Shown here: positions 16,780 through 23,885 of the stretch, in pieces
Layout of the letters: the number at the start of each line of letters is the position of its first letter
How positions within the stretch are numbered: position 1 is the stretch's first letter
Source: Chlorobiota bacterium
GTDB lineage: Bacteria; Bacteroidota; Bacteroidia; Bacteroidales; B39-G9
Reading direction: 5' to 3'
NCBI GenBank assembly: GCA_013152655.1
Contig: JAADFW010000030.1
Location: 1-34,045 of the forward strand
Length of the DNA: 34,045 nucleotides
The notes under the pieces: generated by a model
Told to the model about the DNA's origin: nothing
Databases searched by the model: none
What the model saw: only the letters and a program-made list of their open reading frames with translations
Made by a program: the position numbers and the translations under genes

Positions 16780-16897
16780 AATATTTACTAAGAGAAAAAA
16801 TAAATAATTATAATTCTTGACTTTATACAATTAGTTAAATTTGGATTCTTGTTTATTAAATTATTCAAATCTTCATATATTTAAGCTAAAATTTAAA

Positions 16898-17941
16898 ATG
16901 ATTATTACAACAGAAGCTAACCTAAGTAATATTGTATTACATAAAATAGGCAATAAATCAAATGATGAAAACATTCACTTTTCAAAAAATGTATTGAACT
17001 TAGACTTCTCAATAAAAAATTTATTATTAAGCTATTTTCTTTCTCCATTTAAAGTTAATGAATACTATAATCTTTATCATGAAACAGACATTAATTTGAA
17101 TGAAGTGTATAACTATGTATCAAAGATTTTTGAAAATCCAAATTCTTTATTTGAACAATCGGTGAACTTAGCCAGGCATCTATATGAGCAATCAGTACAT
17201 CCAAAAATTAAAACAGGTGAGTTTTATGTTGCATATTTAAAAGACTGTATTGTTGACGGAGAAACAGTTGATGCTATTGGTTTATTTAAATCGGAAACAA
17301 AAGAAACTTTTTTAAAAATTTATCCAACGGAAGATAATTTTACTATTGGTAGCGAAGATGGAATAAATATTAATAAACTGGATAAAGGCTGCTTAATTTT
17401 TAATTCTGAAAAAGAAAAAGGGTACCTGACAGCCATTGTTGATAATGTAAATAAAAATACTGAAGCTGCTTACTGGAAAGATAATTTTTTAAAAGTTATA
17501 ACCCGGGAAGATAATTATTTTTATACTGAAAATGTGATGAGTATGTGTAAAAATTTTGTGCTGCAAAAACTTCCTGAAGAATATGAAATTGAAAGGCCTG
17601 ATCAGGTAGATTTATTAAATAAATCAGTTAAATACCTTAAAGAAAAAGAAGTTTTTGATATGGAAGAGTATGCTAACAATGTTATGCAACAACCGGATAT
17701 TATTGATGCTTTTAAAAACTATACGCAAGAATACACCAATAATTATGATGTAAACATAGAAAATTCATTTGAAATTTCCGGTTTGGCTCTAAAAAAGAAA
17801 ATTAAATTTATGCGCAGTGTTATTAAGCTGGATAAAAATTTTCATATTTATATTCATGGTAGCAGAGAACATATTGAACGCGGATATGATGAAGCAGCAG
17901 GAATGAATTTTTATAAAGTGTTTTTTAATGAGGAAAGCTAA
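16898..17941 (+). CDS. NdpA/YejK-family nucleoid-associated protein
   Basis: The protein has 347 residues from the ATG at 16898. The frame is open to a TTG at 16841, but the family starts with a strand like MIITTEANLSNIVLHKIGN. The 37-kDa nucleoid-associated signature is seen along its length: FYVAYLKDCIVDGETVDAIG, FKSETKETFLKI, LDKGCLIFN, AYWKDNFLKV, and the C-terminal FKSVIKLDKNFHIYIHG-type element (here FMRSVIKLDKNFHIYIHG). In E. coli YejK binds DNA and topoisomerases. In Bacteroidetes it also occurs near mobile DNA, but no such genes are adjacent here. It probably binds nucleoid DNA; its role is otherwise unknown. Confidence 0.85.
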   Translation: MIITTEANLSNIVLHKIGNKSNDENIHFSKNVLNLDFSIKNLLLSYFLSPFKVNEYYNLYHETDINLNEVYNYVSKIFENPNSLFEQSVNLARHLYEQSVHPKIKTGEFYVAYLKDCIVDGETVDAIGLFKSETKETFLKIYPTEDNFTIGSEDGININKLDKGCLIFNSEKEKGYLTAIVDNVNKNTEAAYWKDNFLKVITREDNYFYTENVMSMCKNFVLQKLPEEYEIERPDQVDLLNKSVKYLKEKEVFDMEEYANNVMQQPDIIDAFKNYTQEYTNNYDVNIENSFEISGLALKKKIKFMRSVIKLDKNFHIYIHGSREHIERGYDEAAGMNFYKVFFNEES

Positions 17942-18012
17942 AATAATCTATATACAGGTTCCATCCTTTTTACTAATTTGTGTTTAGCGGTCATTTTCAA
18001 TATGTTAGCCAT
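17938..18012 (-). CDS. Possible small basic protein (24 aa)
   Basis: A minus-strand ATG-started frame begins MANILKMTAK, continues HKLVKRMEP and ends VYRLF. Its stop overlaps the stop codon of the nucleoid-associated gene. It is lysine/arginine-rich and, by eye, more protein-like than random AT-rich DNA, but a frame this short arises easily by chance. I saw no promoter or ribosome site. Confidence 0.15.
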   Translation of the reverse strand: MANILKMTAKHKLVKRMEPVYRLF

Positions 18013-18110
18013 AAGGTTGATTCTTATATTTTCTTTATCTATTTTTATATTTAATACCAATTGGATAGCTATTTATAATATTTATTAGCTTTTGCTTTAA
18101 ACCATATAAT

Positions 18111-20042
18111 ATGAAACATAAATATTTAGTATCAGTTTTTCTTTTTCTCCTTATGTTTTCCAATTCTCTATGTCAAATTAATGTGGATAGTTTAAAATTA
18201 TTACTGCCCACATTACAGGGAAAACAAAAAATTGATGTTCTAAATGTTTTAGCCTACGAGTTAAAATTTAACGACCAAAAAAATGCAACAACTTATGCCA
18301 AACAGGCAAAAATACTCTCAAAGTCAATTTCATACCCTGAAGGCGAAGCAAAAGCTTTACTAAACATTGGGATTGTTCACGATATACAAGGTAAGTCTGA
18401 TTCATCTGAATTGTACTTTACAAGTGCATTCGAATTTTCAAAGAAAAATAATCTTCCATATTTTGAAGCAAATGCTGTAAATAATTTGGGAATGATGAAT
18501 TGGAATAAAGGCAGGTTCACAAATGCAATTGTTTTTTTTTACAAAGCATTAAAACTATATGAGCAACAAAACAACGAAAAAGGTATTTCAAAAGCAACCA
18601 GCAATATAGGTTTAATATATCAGGAATTAAGCCAATGGGATAAAGCACTTGAAATGAATATTAAAGCCTTCGAATTAAGAAAAAAAGAAGGAAATGCTGA
18701 TATGTTAGCGCGCTCATGTAACAACATTGGCATATCATATAAAGGATTAGCAAAATATGATAAGGCTATGGTTTATTATTTAAAAGCTGTAACTTATGCT
18801 AAAAAGGCAAAAAGTACAGGAGTATTAGCAACAATTTATTCTAATATGGCAGTATTATCAATGTTAGATGACAACCCCCAAAAAGCATTAAAATATGAGC
18901 TTAAATCAATTGAATTAAGAAAAGGGAAAGAAAAAATTGGTGTTATGATAGCACTAAACAATCTGGGACAGATATATTTTGAACTTGGAAAGTATAAAAA
19001 AGGAATTGAAAGTGGACATGAAGCACTTAGCCTTAGGGCAACACTAAAAAATATTGGCCATGTTGACAAAACTTATTTTAACTTAGGACTAAATCATTTA
19101 TTTTTAAACCATAAGGATAGTGCTAAGTTTTACTTTGAAAAAGCCAATAACATAAAAGACAGTATTTATAGTGAACAACATGCTCTGGAATTAGCTTCCC
19201 TTGAAGCAGAATATGAGAAAGAAAAGAAAGAAGCACAAATTGAACACCTTACAAATGAATCAAAAATAAAAGACTTAAAACTTCAGCAAGTTAAAAACTC
19301 ATTTATCATTTTTATAATATCAACTTTGCTAATAATAATCTCTATTATTTTTATTTTTATGCGAATCAGATACAAACAAAAAGTATCTGTTGCAGAAGAA
19401 AAACAAAAAATGCAACAAAACCGCTTTAAGGCAGTTATTGGTGCAGAAGAAAACGAACGCAAACGAATTGCACGCGAATTACATGACGGCCTGGGACAAG
19501 TTTTGGCAGCAGCAAAATTAAATATGTCGGCAATTGAAGATAAAGTTGATACTAAATTAATTAAACCCGTTTTAAATTCAATGAAACTAATTGATATGGC
19601 AGTAGTGGAAGTCAGGGGAATATCTCATAATTTAATGCCCAACACACTCATATCGCTTGGCCTTGTTTCAGCTATAAAAGAACAAATTCACCTGATTAAC
19701 GAATCAGGAAAAATTAAAGTACATAGTTCATTCCCTGATGAAAAACTTGCCTTGAGTGAAACAACGTCTATTGCCCTTTACAGAGCAATGCAGGAAATAA
19801 TTAATAATTGTATTAAATATTCGGAAGCAAAAAATATCTGGATAAAATTAGTAAAGAATAAAGGAAAATACGAAATTTCAATTAGTGATGATGGTAAAGG
19901 TTTTGATATTACCCTAATAGAAAAATCAAACGGTATTGGCTGGGGAAATATCATTTCAAGGGTTGACATGATAAATGGCAAACTTGAAGTTCAATCAAAT
20001 ATTAGTGCCGGAACAAAAACAAAAATCATATTTGCTGCATAA
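18111..20042 (+). CDS. TPR sensor histidine kinase (HisKA_3/NarX type)
   Basis: The protein has 643 residues. A signal peptide (1-21) leads to a periplasmic array of TPR motifs (~45-345: LLNIGIVHDIQGKSDSSELY, NNLGMMNWNKGRFTNAIVFF, SNIGLIYQELSQWDKALEMN). A coiled coil (~355-395) and one TM helix (~397-418) follow. The cytoplasmic HisKA_3 dimerisation domain has the phospho-histidine at H458 in RIARELHDGLGQ, and the C-terminal HATPase has IINNCIKYSEA, DDGKGFD and GIGWGNI. HisKA_3 kinases usually pair with NarL/FixJ-type regulators, yet none is in this window. A TAGCTTTTG just upstream (18086-18094) is a one-base-too-long version of the -7 element. The signal sensed is unknown. Confidence 0.92.
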   Translation: MKHKYLVSVFLFLLMFSNSLCQINVDSLKLLLPTLQGKQKIDVLNVLAYELKFNDQKNATTYAKQAKILSKSISYPEGEAKALLNIGIVHDIQGKSDSSELYFTSAFEFSKKNNLPYFEANAVNNLGMMNWNKGRFTNAIVFFYKALKLYEQQNNEKGISKATSNIGLIYQELSQWDKALEMNIKAFELRKKEGNADMLARSCNNIGISYKGLAKYDKAMVYYLKAVTYAKKAKSTGVLATIYSNMAVLSMLDDNPQKALKYELKSIELRKGKEKIGVMIALNNLGQIYFELGKYKKGIESGHEALSLRATLKNIGHVDKTYFNLGLNHLFLNHKDSAKFYFEKANNIKDSIYSEQHALELASLEAEYEKEKKEAQIEHLTNESKIKDLKLQQVKNSFIIFIISTLLIIISIIFIFMRIRYKQKVSVAEEKQKMQQNRFKAVIGAEENERKRIARELHDGLGQVLAAAKLNMSAIEDKVDTKLIKPVLNSMKLIDMAVVEVRGISHNLMPNTLISLGLVSAIKEQIHLINESGKIKVHSSFPDEKLALSETTSIALYRAMQEIINNCIKYSEAKNIWIKLVKNKGKYEISISDDGKGFDITLIEKSNGIGWGNIISRVDMINGKLEVQSNISAGTKTKIIFAA

Positions 20043-20111
20043 ATAAATTGTTAATATAAAAAAGAATACCGACAGGATATCAGCATTATACAATTTAGTG
20101 TAGATTAAAAT

Positions 20112-20201
20112 TTACTTTATTTTGGCATAACCTGATTGTTTAAAAAAACAGAGTAAGCTCAACTTGGCAACTCTACGTTTTTGTTTCATGGAATTTTTCA
20201 T
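20112..20201 (-). CDS. Possible small basic protein (29 aa)
   Basis: A minus-strand frame with two in-phase ATGs (20201 and 20189) begins MKNSMKQKRR and continues VAKLSLLCFF, ending KQSGYAKIK. It is strongly basic at the start, then hydrophobic. It lies in the 193-base gap between the TPR kinase and the ferredoxin gene. It could be a microprotein, a decayed gene end or chance; nothing upstream proves expression. Confidence 0.2.
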   Translation of the reverse strand: MKNSMKQKRRVAKLSLLCFFKQSGYAKIK

Positions 20202-20235
20202 TTTTTCTTAACATTTTATTTTGTAATATTATACT

Positions 20236-21366
20236 ATGGAAAAAGAGAATCACTATTATTATTTGCTTCGTGAACATTTAAATAAATTACCAATAGGTTA
20301 TCCTAAAACAGAGTCGGGTGTTGAAATAAGAATTCTGAAATACCTGTTTACTATAGAAGAAGCCAAAATTGCATTGTGCCTGAGTTTGGGAAATGCCTCA
20401 ATTAAAAAAGTAAAAAAACGTTTAAAAAATAAATTTGATATTGATATCAGTGAAGAAAAACTATCTGTTTCACTTGATAAGATGTTTATGAGTGGAAGTA
20501 TCAGCCGCTCAAGCAAAGAACCTTTTGAATACAGCAATGCAATGCTTGCAATAGGAATGTTTGAGAATCAACTGGGACATTTGTCAAAAGAATTTATTGA
20601 AATGATGCACCAATATTTTGATGAGGGGTTTGGTGATGAATTTTTTAAATCCTCTTTACCGCAATTACGTGCAAGCCCACATATGAAAGCAATTGTTCCC
20701 GAATACAACATTGACACTTATGACAACATGCGCGAAATAGTTAAAAACACCAACAAAACTATTCAGGTTGCTAATTGTGTTTGTAAAGAAGGAGAAGCTT
20801 TGTTGGGAAATCCGTGTAAACAAACCAAAAATATTGAAGTTTGCCTAATGTTTGACGCAACAAGTTATTTAGCAAGAAATCAGGCAAGAAGCATTTCAAA
20901 AAAGGAGTGTCTTAGTATTTTGGATAGAGCAGAAAAAGAAGGCTTGGTTCTACAACCCGGAAATTCTTTACAGCCTTTTTGCATTTGTTTATGTTGCGGT
21001 TGTTGTTGTGGTGTTTTAACCACTGCAAAAAAATATTCAAAACCGGCAGAATTAATTGCTCATAATTTTTATGCACAAGTTGACAGTAAGTTATGTGATG
21101 GATGCAGTATTTGTTATAAGCGCTGCCAAATGGATGCCATAAGCATAGAAGATAAAAAAGCAATTGTTGATTTGGACAGATGTATTGGTTGCGGTTTATG
21201 TGTTACTACCTGTAAACAGTTAGCATTAAAACTAATAGAAAAAAAGAAAAAAACAGTTCCGCCAAAAAATGCAGTTCTCCTATATTTAAGTATATTAAAC
21301 GAAAAAGCAGGGAAAGTAAAAAAAATGAGTAATATGCTAAAATTACTTATGGGCAAGCAGTTATAA
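20236..21366 (+). CDS. Cysteine-rich ferredoxin-domain protein
   Basis: The protein has 376 residues and is cytosolic. Residues ~28-95 look like a winged-helix (EIRILKYLFTIEEAKIALCL, SVSLDKMFMSGSIS). The middle carries a distinctive cysteine set: CVCK at 181-183, C194, C203, then a dense run C249, C251, C253, C254, C256, C257, C258. Two [4Fe-4S] ferredoxin sites close it: C287/C290/C293/C297 and C316/C319/C322/C326. Neither last cysteine is followed by proline, unlike most 2[4Fe-4S] ferredoxins. I recognise the overall layout from uncharacterised anaerobe proteins, which probably shuttle electrons. It converges on qmoC 29 bases away. The partner enzyme is unknown. Confidence 0.75.
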   Translation: MEKENHYYYLLREHLNKLPIGYPKTESGVEIRILKYLFTIEEAKIALCLSLGNASIKKVKKRLKNKFDIDISEEKLSVSLDKMFMSGSISRSSKEPFEYSNAMLAIGMFENQLGHLSKEFIEMMHQYFDEGFGDEFFKSSLPQLRASPHMKAIVPEYNIDTYDNMREIVKNTNKTIQVANCVCKEGEALLGNPCKQTKNIEVCLMFDATSYLARNQARSISKKECLSILDRAEKEGLVLQPGNSLQPFCICLCCGCCCGVLTTAKKYSKPAELIAHNFYAQVDSKLCDGCSICYKRCQMDAISIEDKKAIVDLDRCIGCGLCVTTCKQLALKLIEKKKKTVPPKNAVLLYLSILNEKAGKVKKMSNMLKLLMGKQL

Positions 21367-21395
21367 AACTAATATATGATTTATCAATTTCTGTT

Positions 21396-22490
21396 TTACT
21401 CCCGTCCAATTGATTTAGCAAAACTCATTGCTACAATTCTGTAAAAAACATGCCCGAATTTAGTATATGGTAAATAAATAACAATGAACCATATACTTAT
21501 TAAGTGAAAGAAATAAATATGATACGCTAAACTCCAGTTTTGTGACCGGGCAATATCAGTAAAAATTCCTGATAAAGTTAAAAGAAACATGCTGATAAGA
21601 AATAGCCAATCGGCATAATTACTGTGCCCTGATTTACTTTTATTAAAAAGCCTGCTGTAAATCATTATGCCCAATCCAATTAAAAGCATAGTTGCTGCTA
21701 AATGCCCTAATTTTTTAAAAGGGTTTGAATAACTCAATGGATATTGGTGAGTAAATGTAGCATAAATTGCATAAATGGTTACAACAAGCAATAGTATGAA
21801 TCCCCAGAAAACTAAAAAGTGAGAAACCTTCCTCGATTTTTGTGTTTTGCATTTACCAAAATTTGTGTGTAATAAAACTTCCTTTAATATTTTCAACATT
21901 CCTCGCAGAATTCCAAACCCGGGCTTTGTTTCAGGAAATTGCACTTTCATATCATTCCAAAACCTAATTAAACCAAATGAGGCTAATAAATAAGTAGATA
22001 GAGTAATGAAACTAAACGAGCTGTTTAACCAGGCGTGTGGAAAAAACTTTGAATAATTCACTTCTCCTTCAGGAATATGAAGTGTTCCGGCCATATACAA
22101 AATAACAGCAATTATAACTGTTGGTATTAAAACAGCAATTGGCAACCAAACTGGTTTAGATAATATTTTACTTAAAAAATGTGGTTTGGCATAATGTTGA
22201 TATGATAGTTGCCTTACTGAAGCCAAAACATCAGCCGGGTTAACATCTCGCGGACAATATTCGCTACAGTCGCCACATTGATGGCAAAGCCAAATATCTA
22301 CATTTCCAATCAAATTTTCTTTCATTCCCCAACCTGCCCATATCATTTCTTTCCTCGGAAAAGGCTTTTCGTCTGGTGCCAGGGTGCAAACCACCGAGCA
22401 ATTTCCACATTGCATGCATTCGTTCAGTGAAGAATTGCTTAACTTTTTAAGTTCTTTTTTGAATTTTATGTTTGGGGTAATGGTTAACAT
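21396..22490 (-). CDS. qmoC: QmoC-like membrane electron-transfer subunit
   Basis: The protein has 364 residues from the ATG at 22490; a TTG at 22505 is in frame but sits inside the likely start of transcription. The N-terminal HdrC-like domain binds two [4Fe-4S] clusters: C25/C28/C31/C35 (CMQCGNCSVVC) and C69/C72/C75/C79 (CHQCGDCSEYC). CTLAPDEKPFPRKEM and WAGWGM are typical of QmoC. Six TM helices follow (~110-355) with histidines placed for heme b, as in NarI (SHFLVFWGF, LGHLAA, YFFHL, KFGHVFYRI). In sulfate reducers QmoABC links menaquinone to APS reductase. Here no qmoA, qmoB or APS reductase is adjacent, so partners must be elsewhere or different. Confidence 0.85.
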   Translation of the reverse strand: MLTITPNIKFKKELKKLSNSSLNECMQCGNCSVVCTLAPDEKPFPRKEMIWAGWGMKENLIGNVDIWLCHQCGDCSEYCPRDVNPADVLASVRQLSYQHYAKPHFLSKILSKPVWLPIAVLIPTVIIAVILYMAGTLHIPEGEVNYSKFFPHAWLNSSFSFITLSTYLLASFGLIRFWNDMKVQFPETKPGFGILRGMLKILKEVLLHTNFGKCKTQKSRKVSHFLVFWGFILLLVVTIYAIYATFTHQYPLSYSNPFKKLGHLAATMLLIGLGIMIYSRLFNKSKSGHSNYADWLFLISMFLLTLSGIFTDIARSQNWSLAYHIYFFHLISIWFIVIYLPYTKFGHVFYRIVAMSFAKSIGRE

Positions 22491-22509
22491 TATTTCAAAG
22501 TTCAAGTTT

Positions 22510-22517
22510 CAAATCTA
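22510..22517 (-). promoter_or_regulatory. Proximal -7 element of qmoC
   Basis: The minus strand reads TAGATTTG, an exact TAnnTTTG match. It places the transcript start close to 22503, leaving a very short leader to the ATG at 22490 and ruling against the TTG at 22505. Confidence 0.45.
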
Positions 22518-22620
22518 TGCTATTATTTTAATATGGTTTCTGTAATATCATTTTTGTGTCGTAACTGTCAGATAAAACAGAACAGGAAAAAGCCCAATAA
22601 TTACAAATTTTGAAGCGCAA

Positions 22621-22642
22621 TTCAGGTATTTTATACCCTGAA
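22621..22642 (-). promoter_or_regulatory. Dyad TTCAGGGTAT...ATACCTGAA in qmoC upstream region
   Basis: The minus strand reads an imperfect 22-base palindrome with arms TTCAGG and CCTGAA and a TA-rich centre. It has no T-run, so it is unlikely to terminate the upstream kinase transcript. It is more likely an operator or leader hairpin. Confidence 0.35.
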
Positions 22643-22656
22643 TTTAAGCCTTAAAG

Positions 22657-22664
22657 CAAAAATA
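22657..22664 (-). promoter_or_regulatory. Distal candidate -7 element of qmoC
   Basis: The minus strand reads TATTTTTG (TAnnTTTG). If used, it gives qmoC a leader of about 160 bases carrying the dyad at 22621-22642. Confidence 0.25.
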
Positions 22665-22702
22665 TGAAATTTATTTTAATTGAATCTTTGAAAGAAACTT
22701 AA

Positions 22703-23857
22703 TTATATTTGTTTTTTCAATTGTATTCTGAAAATTGTTCCTTTTCCTTGCTCAGAATATTTTACAAATAATTTACCATTGTGGTATTCTTCTATAATTC
22801 TTTTAGAAAGCGATAAGCCTAACCCCCATCCTCTGTCTTTAGTTGTGTATCCCGGTTGAAAAATTGCTTTGTGTTTAGATTTTGGTATTCCTTTTCCCGT
22901 ATCGCTAATATCAATAAAAACAAATTTATTAGTTTCTGATAAAAGAATTTCAATTTTCCCATTGCCACTCATAGCATCAATCGCATTTTTAAATAAATTT
23001 TCGACAACCCATTGAAATAATGACGGGTTAAATGGAATTAAAAATTCTTTTTCATTTATATTAGAACTAAAAACAACCAAATTAGAACTTCGTTTTTTAA
23101 AATATTCAATAGATTGGCTTAAAATGTCATTAATGTTATTTATCCGTAAATTTGGAGCAGAACCTATTTTGGAGAATCTTTCTGTAATAGTACTTAACCT
23201 GACAATATCTTTTTTTATCTCAACAAGAATTTCAGTATTTATTTCCTGTTCTTTTAACAACTCTAACCAAGCCATTAGTGAAGAAATTGGTGTTCCTAAT
23301 TGATGGGCAGTCTCTTTTGACATGCCAACCCAAACCTGGTTTTGCTCTGCTTTGCGCGATGCGCTAAATGCCAAATATGAAACCAAAATAAAAAGAAAAA
23401 TAACGCCTAATTGTATAAAAGGATAATAATATAATTTAGTTAACAGAATAGAGTGTTTATAGTAAATTAAATTTTTATGCCCATTAGCCAGTATAATTTC
23501 AAAAGGCTCGTTTTCTTCTTTCATTTTTTCCAGCTCACGATTTAAATACCTTGGCATGTTTATTTTTGTGCTATCAAGGTTTCTGGTGGAAATAATACTA
23601 TCGTTTTCATCAACCAGAATAAGCGGAATTGTTTTATTGTTGGTAATTACTTTTACAAAAAAACTGATATCCTGGTTTGGGTCCTGTATGTTTATAAGTT
23701 TTTTAGTTCCCTCTGCCCAAAGAGCAACTTTCTTTTTTTCTTCCCGGCTTAATTCTTTAACAAGCGCATTGGTGTACCAAAGAGAGATAATACCTATTAA
23801 TATAGCAAATATTAATAGAATGAATTTCCAGGTTCGTTTTTTTGAATATTGATTCAC
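22703..23857 (-). CDS. Two-TM sensor histidine kinase
   Basis: The protein has 384 residues and starts at GTG (23857). TM1 is ~12-30 and TM2 ~145-165, enclosing a ~115-residue periplasmic sensor. The phospho-acceptor is H185 in MSKETAHQLGTPISSLMAW, a divergent H-box seen in a Bacteroidetes kinase family. The HATPase has VVENLFKNAIDAM (N-box), DTGKGIP (G1) and GWGLGLSLSKRI (G2). It begins 28 bases after the AsmA-like gene and is probably its operon partner, which hints at an envelope-linked signal. No response regulator is adjacent. Confidence 0.9.
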   Translation of the reverse strand: MNQYSKKRTWKFILLIFAILIGIISLWYTNALVKELSREEKKKVALWAEGTKKLINIQDPNQDISFFVKVITNNKTIPLILVDENDSIISTRNLDSTKINMPRYLNRELEKMKEENEPFEIILANGHKNLIYYKHSILLTKLYYYPFIQLGVIFLFILVSYLAFSASRKAEQNQVWVGMSKETAHQLGTPISSLMAWLELLKEQEINTEILVEIKKDIVRLSTITERFSKIGSAPNLRINNINDILSQSIEYFKKRSSNLVVFSSNINEKEFLIPFNPSLFQWVVENLFKNAIDAMSGNGKIEILLSETNKFVFIDISDTGKGIPKSKHKAIFQPGYTTKDRGWGLGLSLSKRIIEEYHNGKLFVKYSEQGKGTIFRIQLKKQI

Positions 23858-23885
23858 GTTTGTGTTTTTATTATATATAAAAAGA

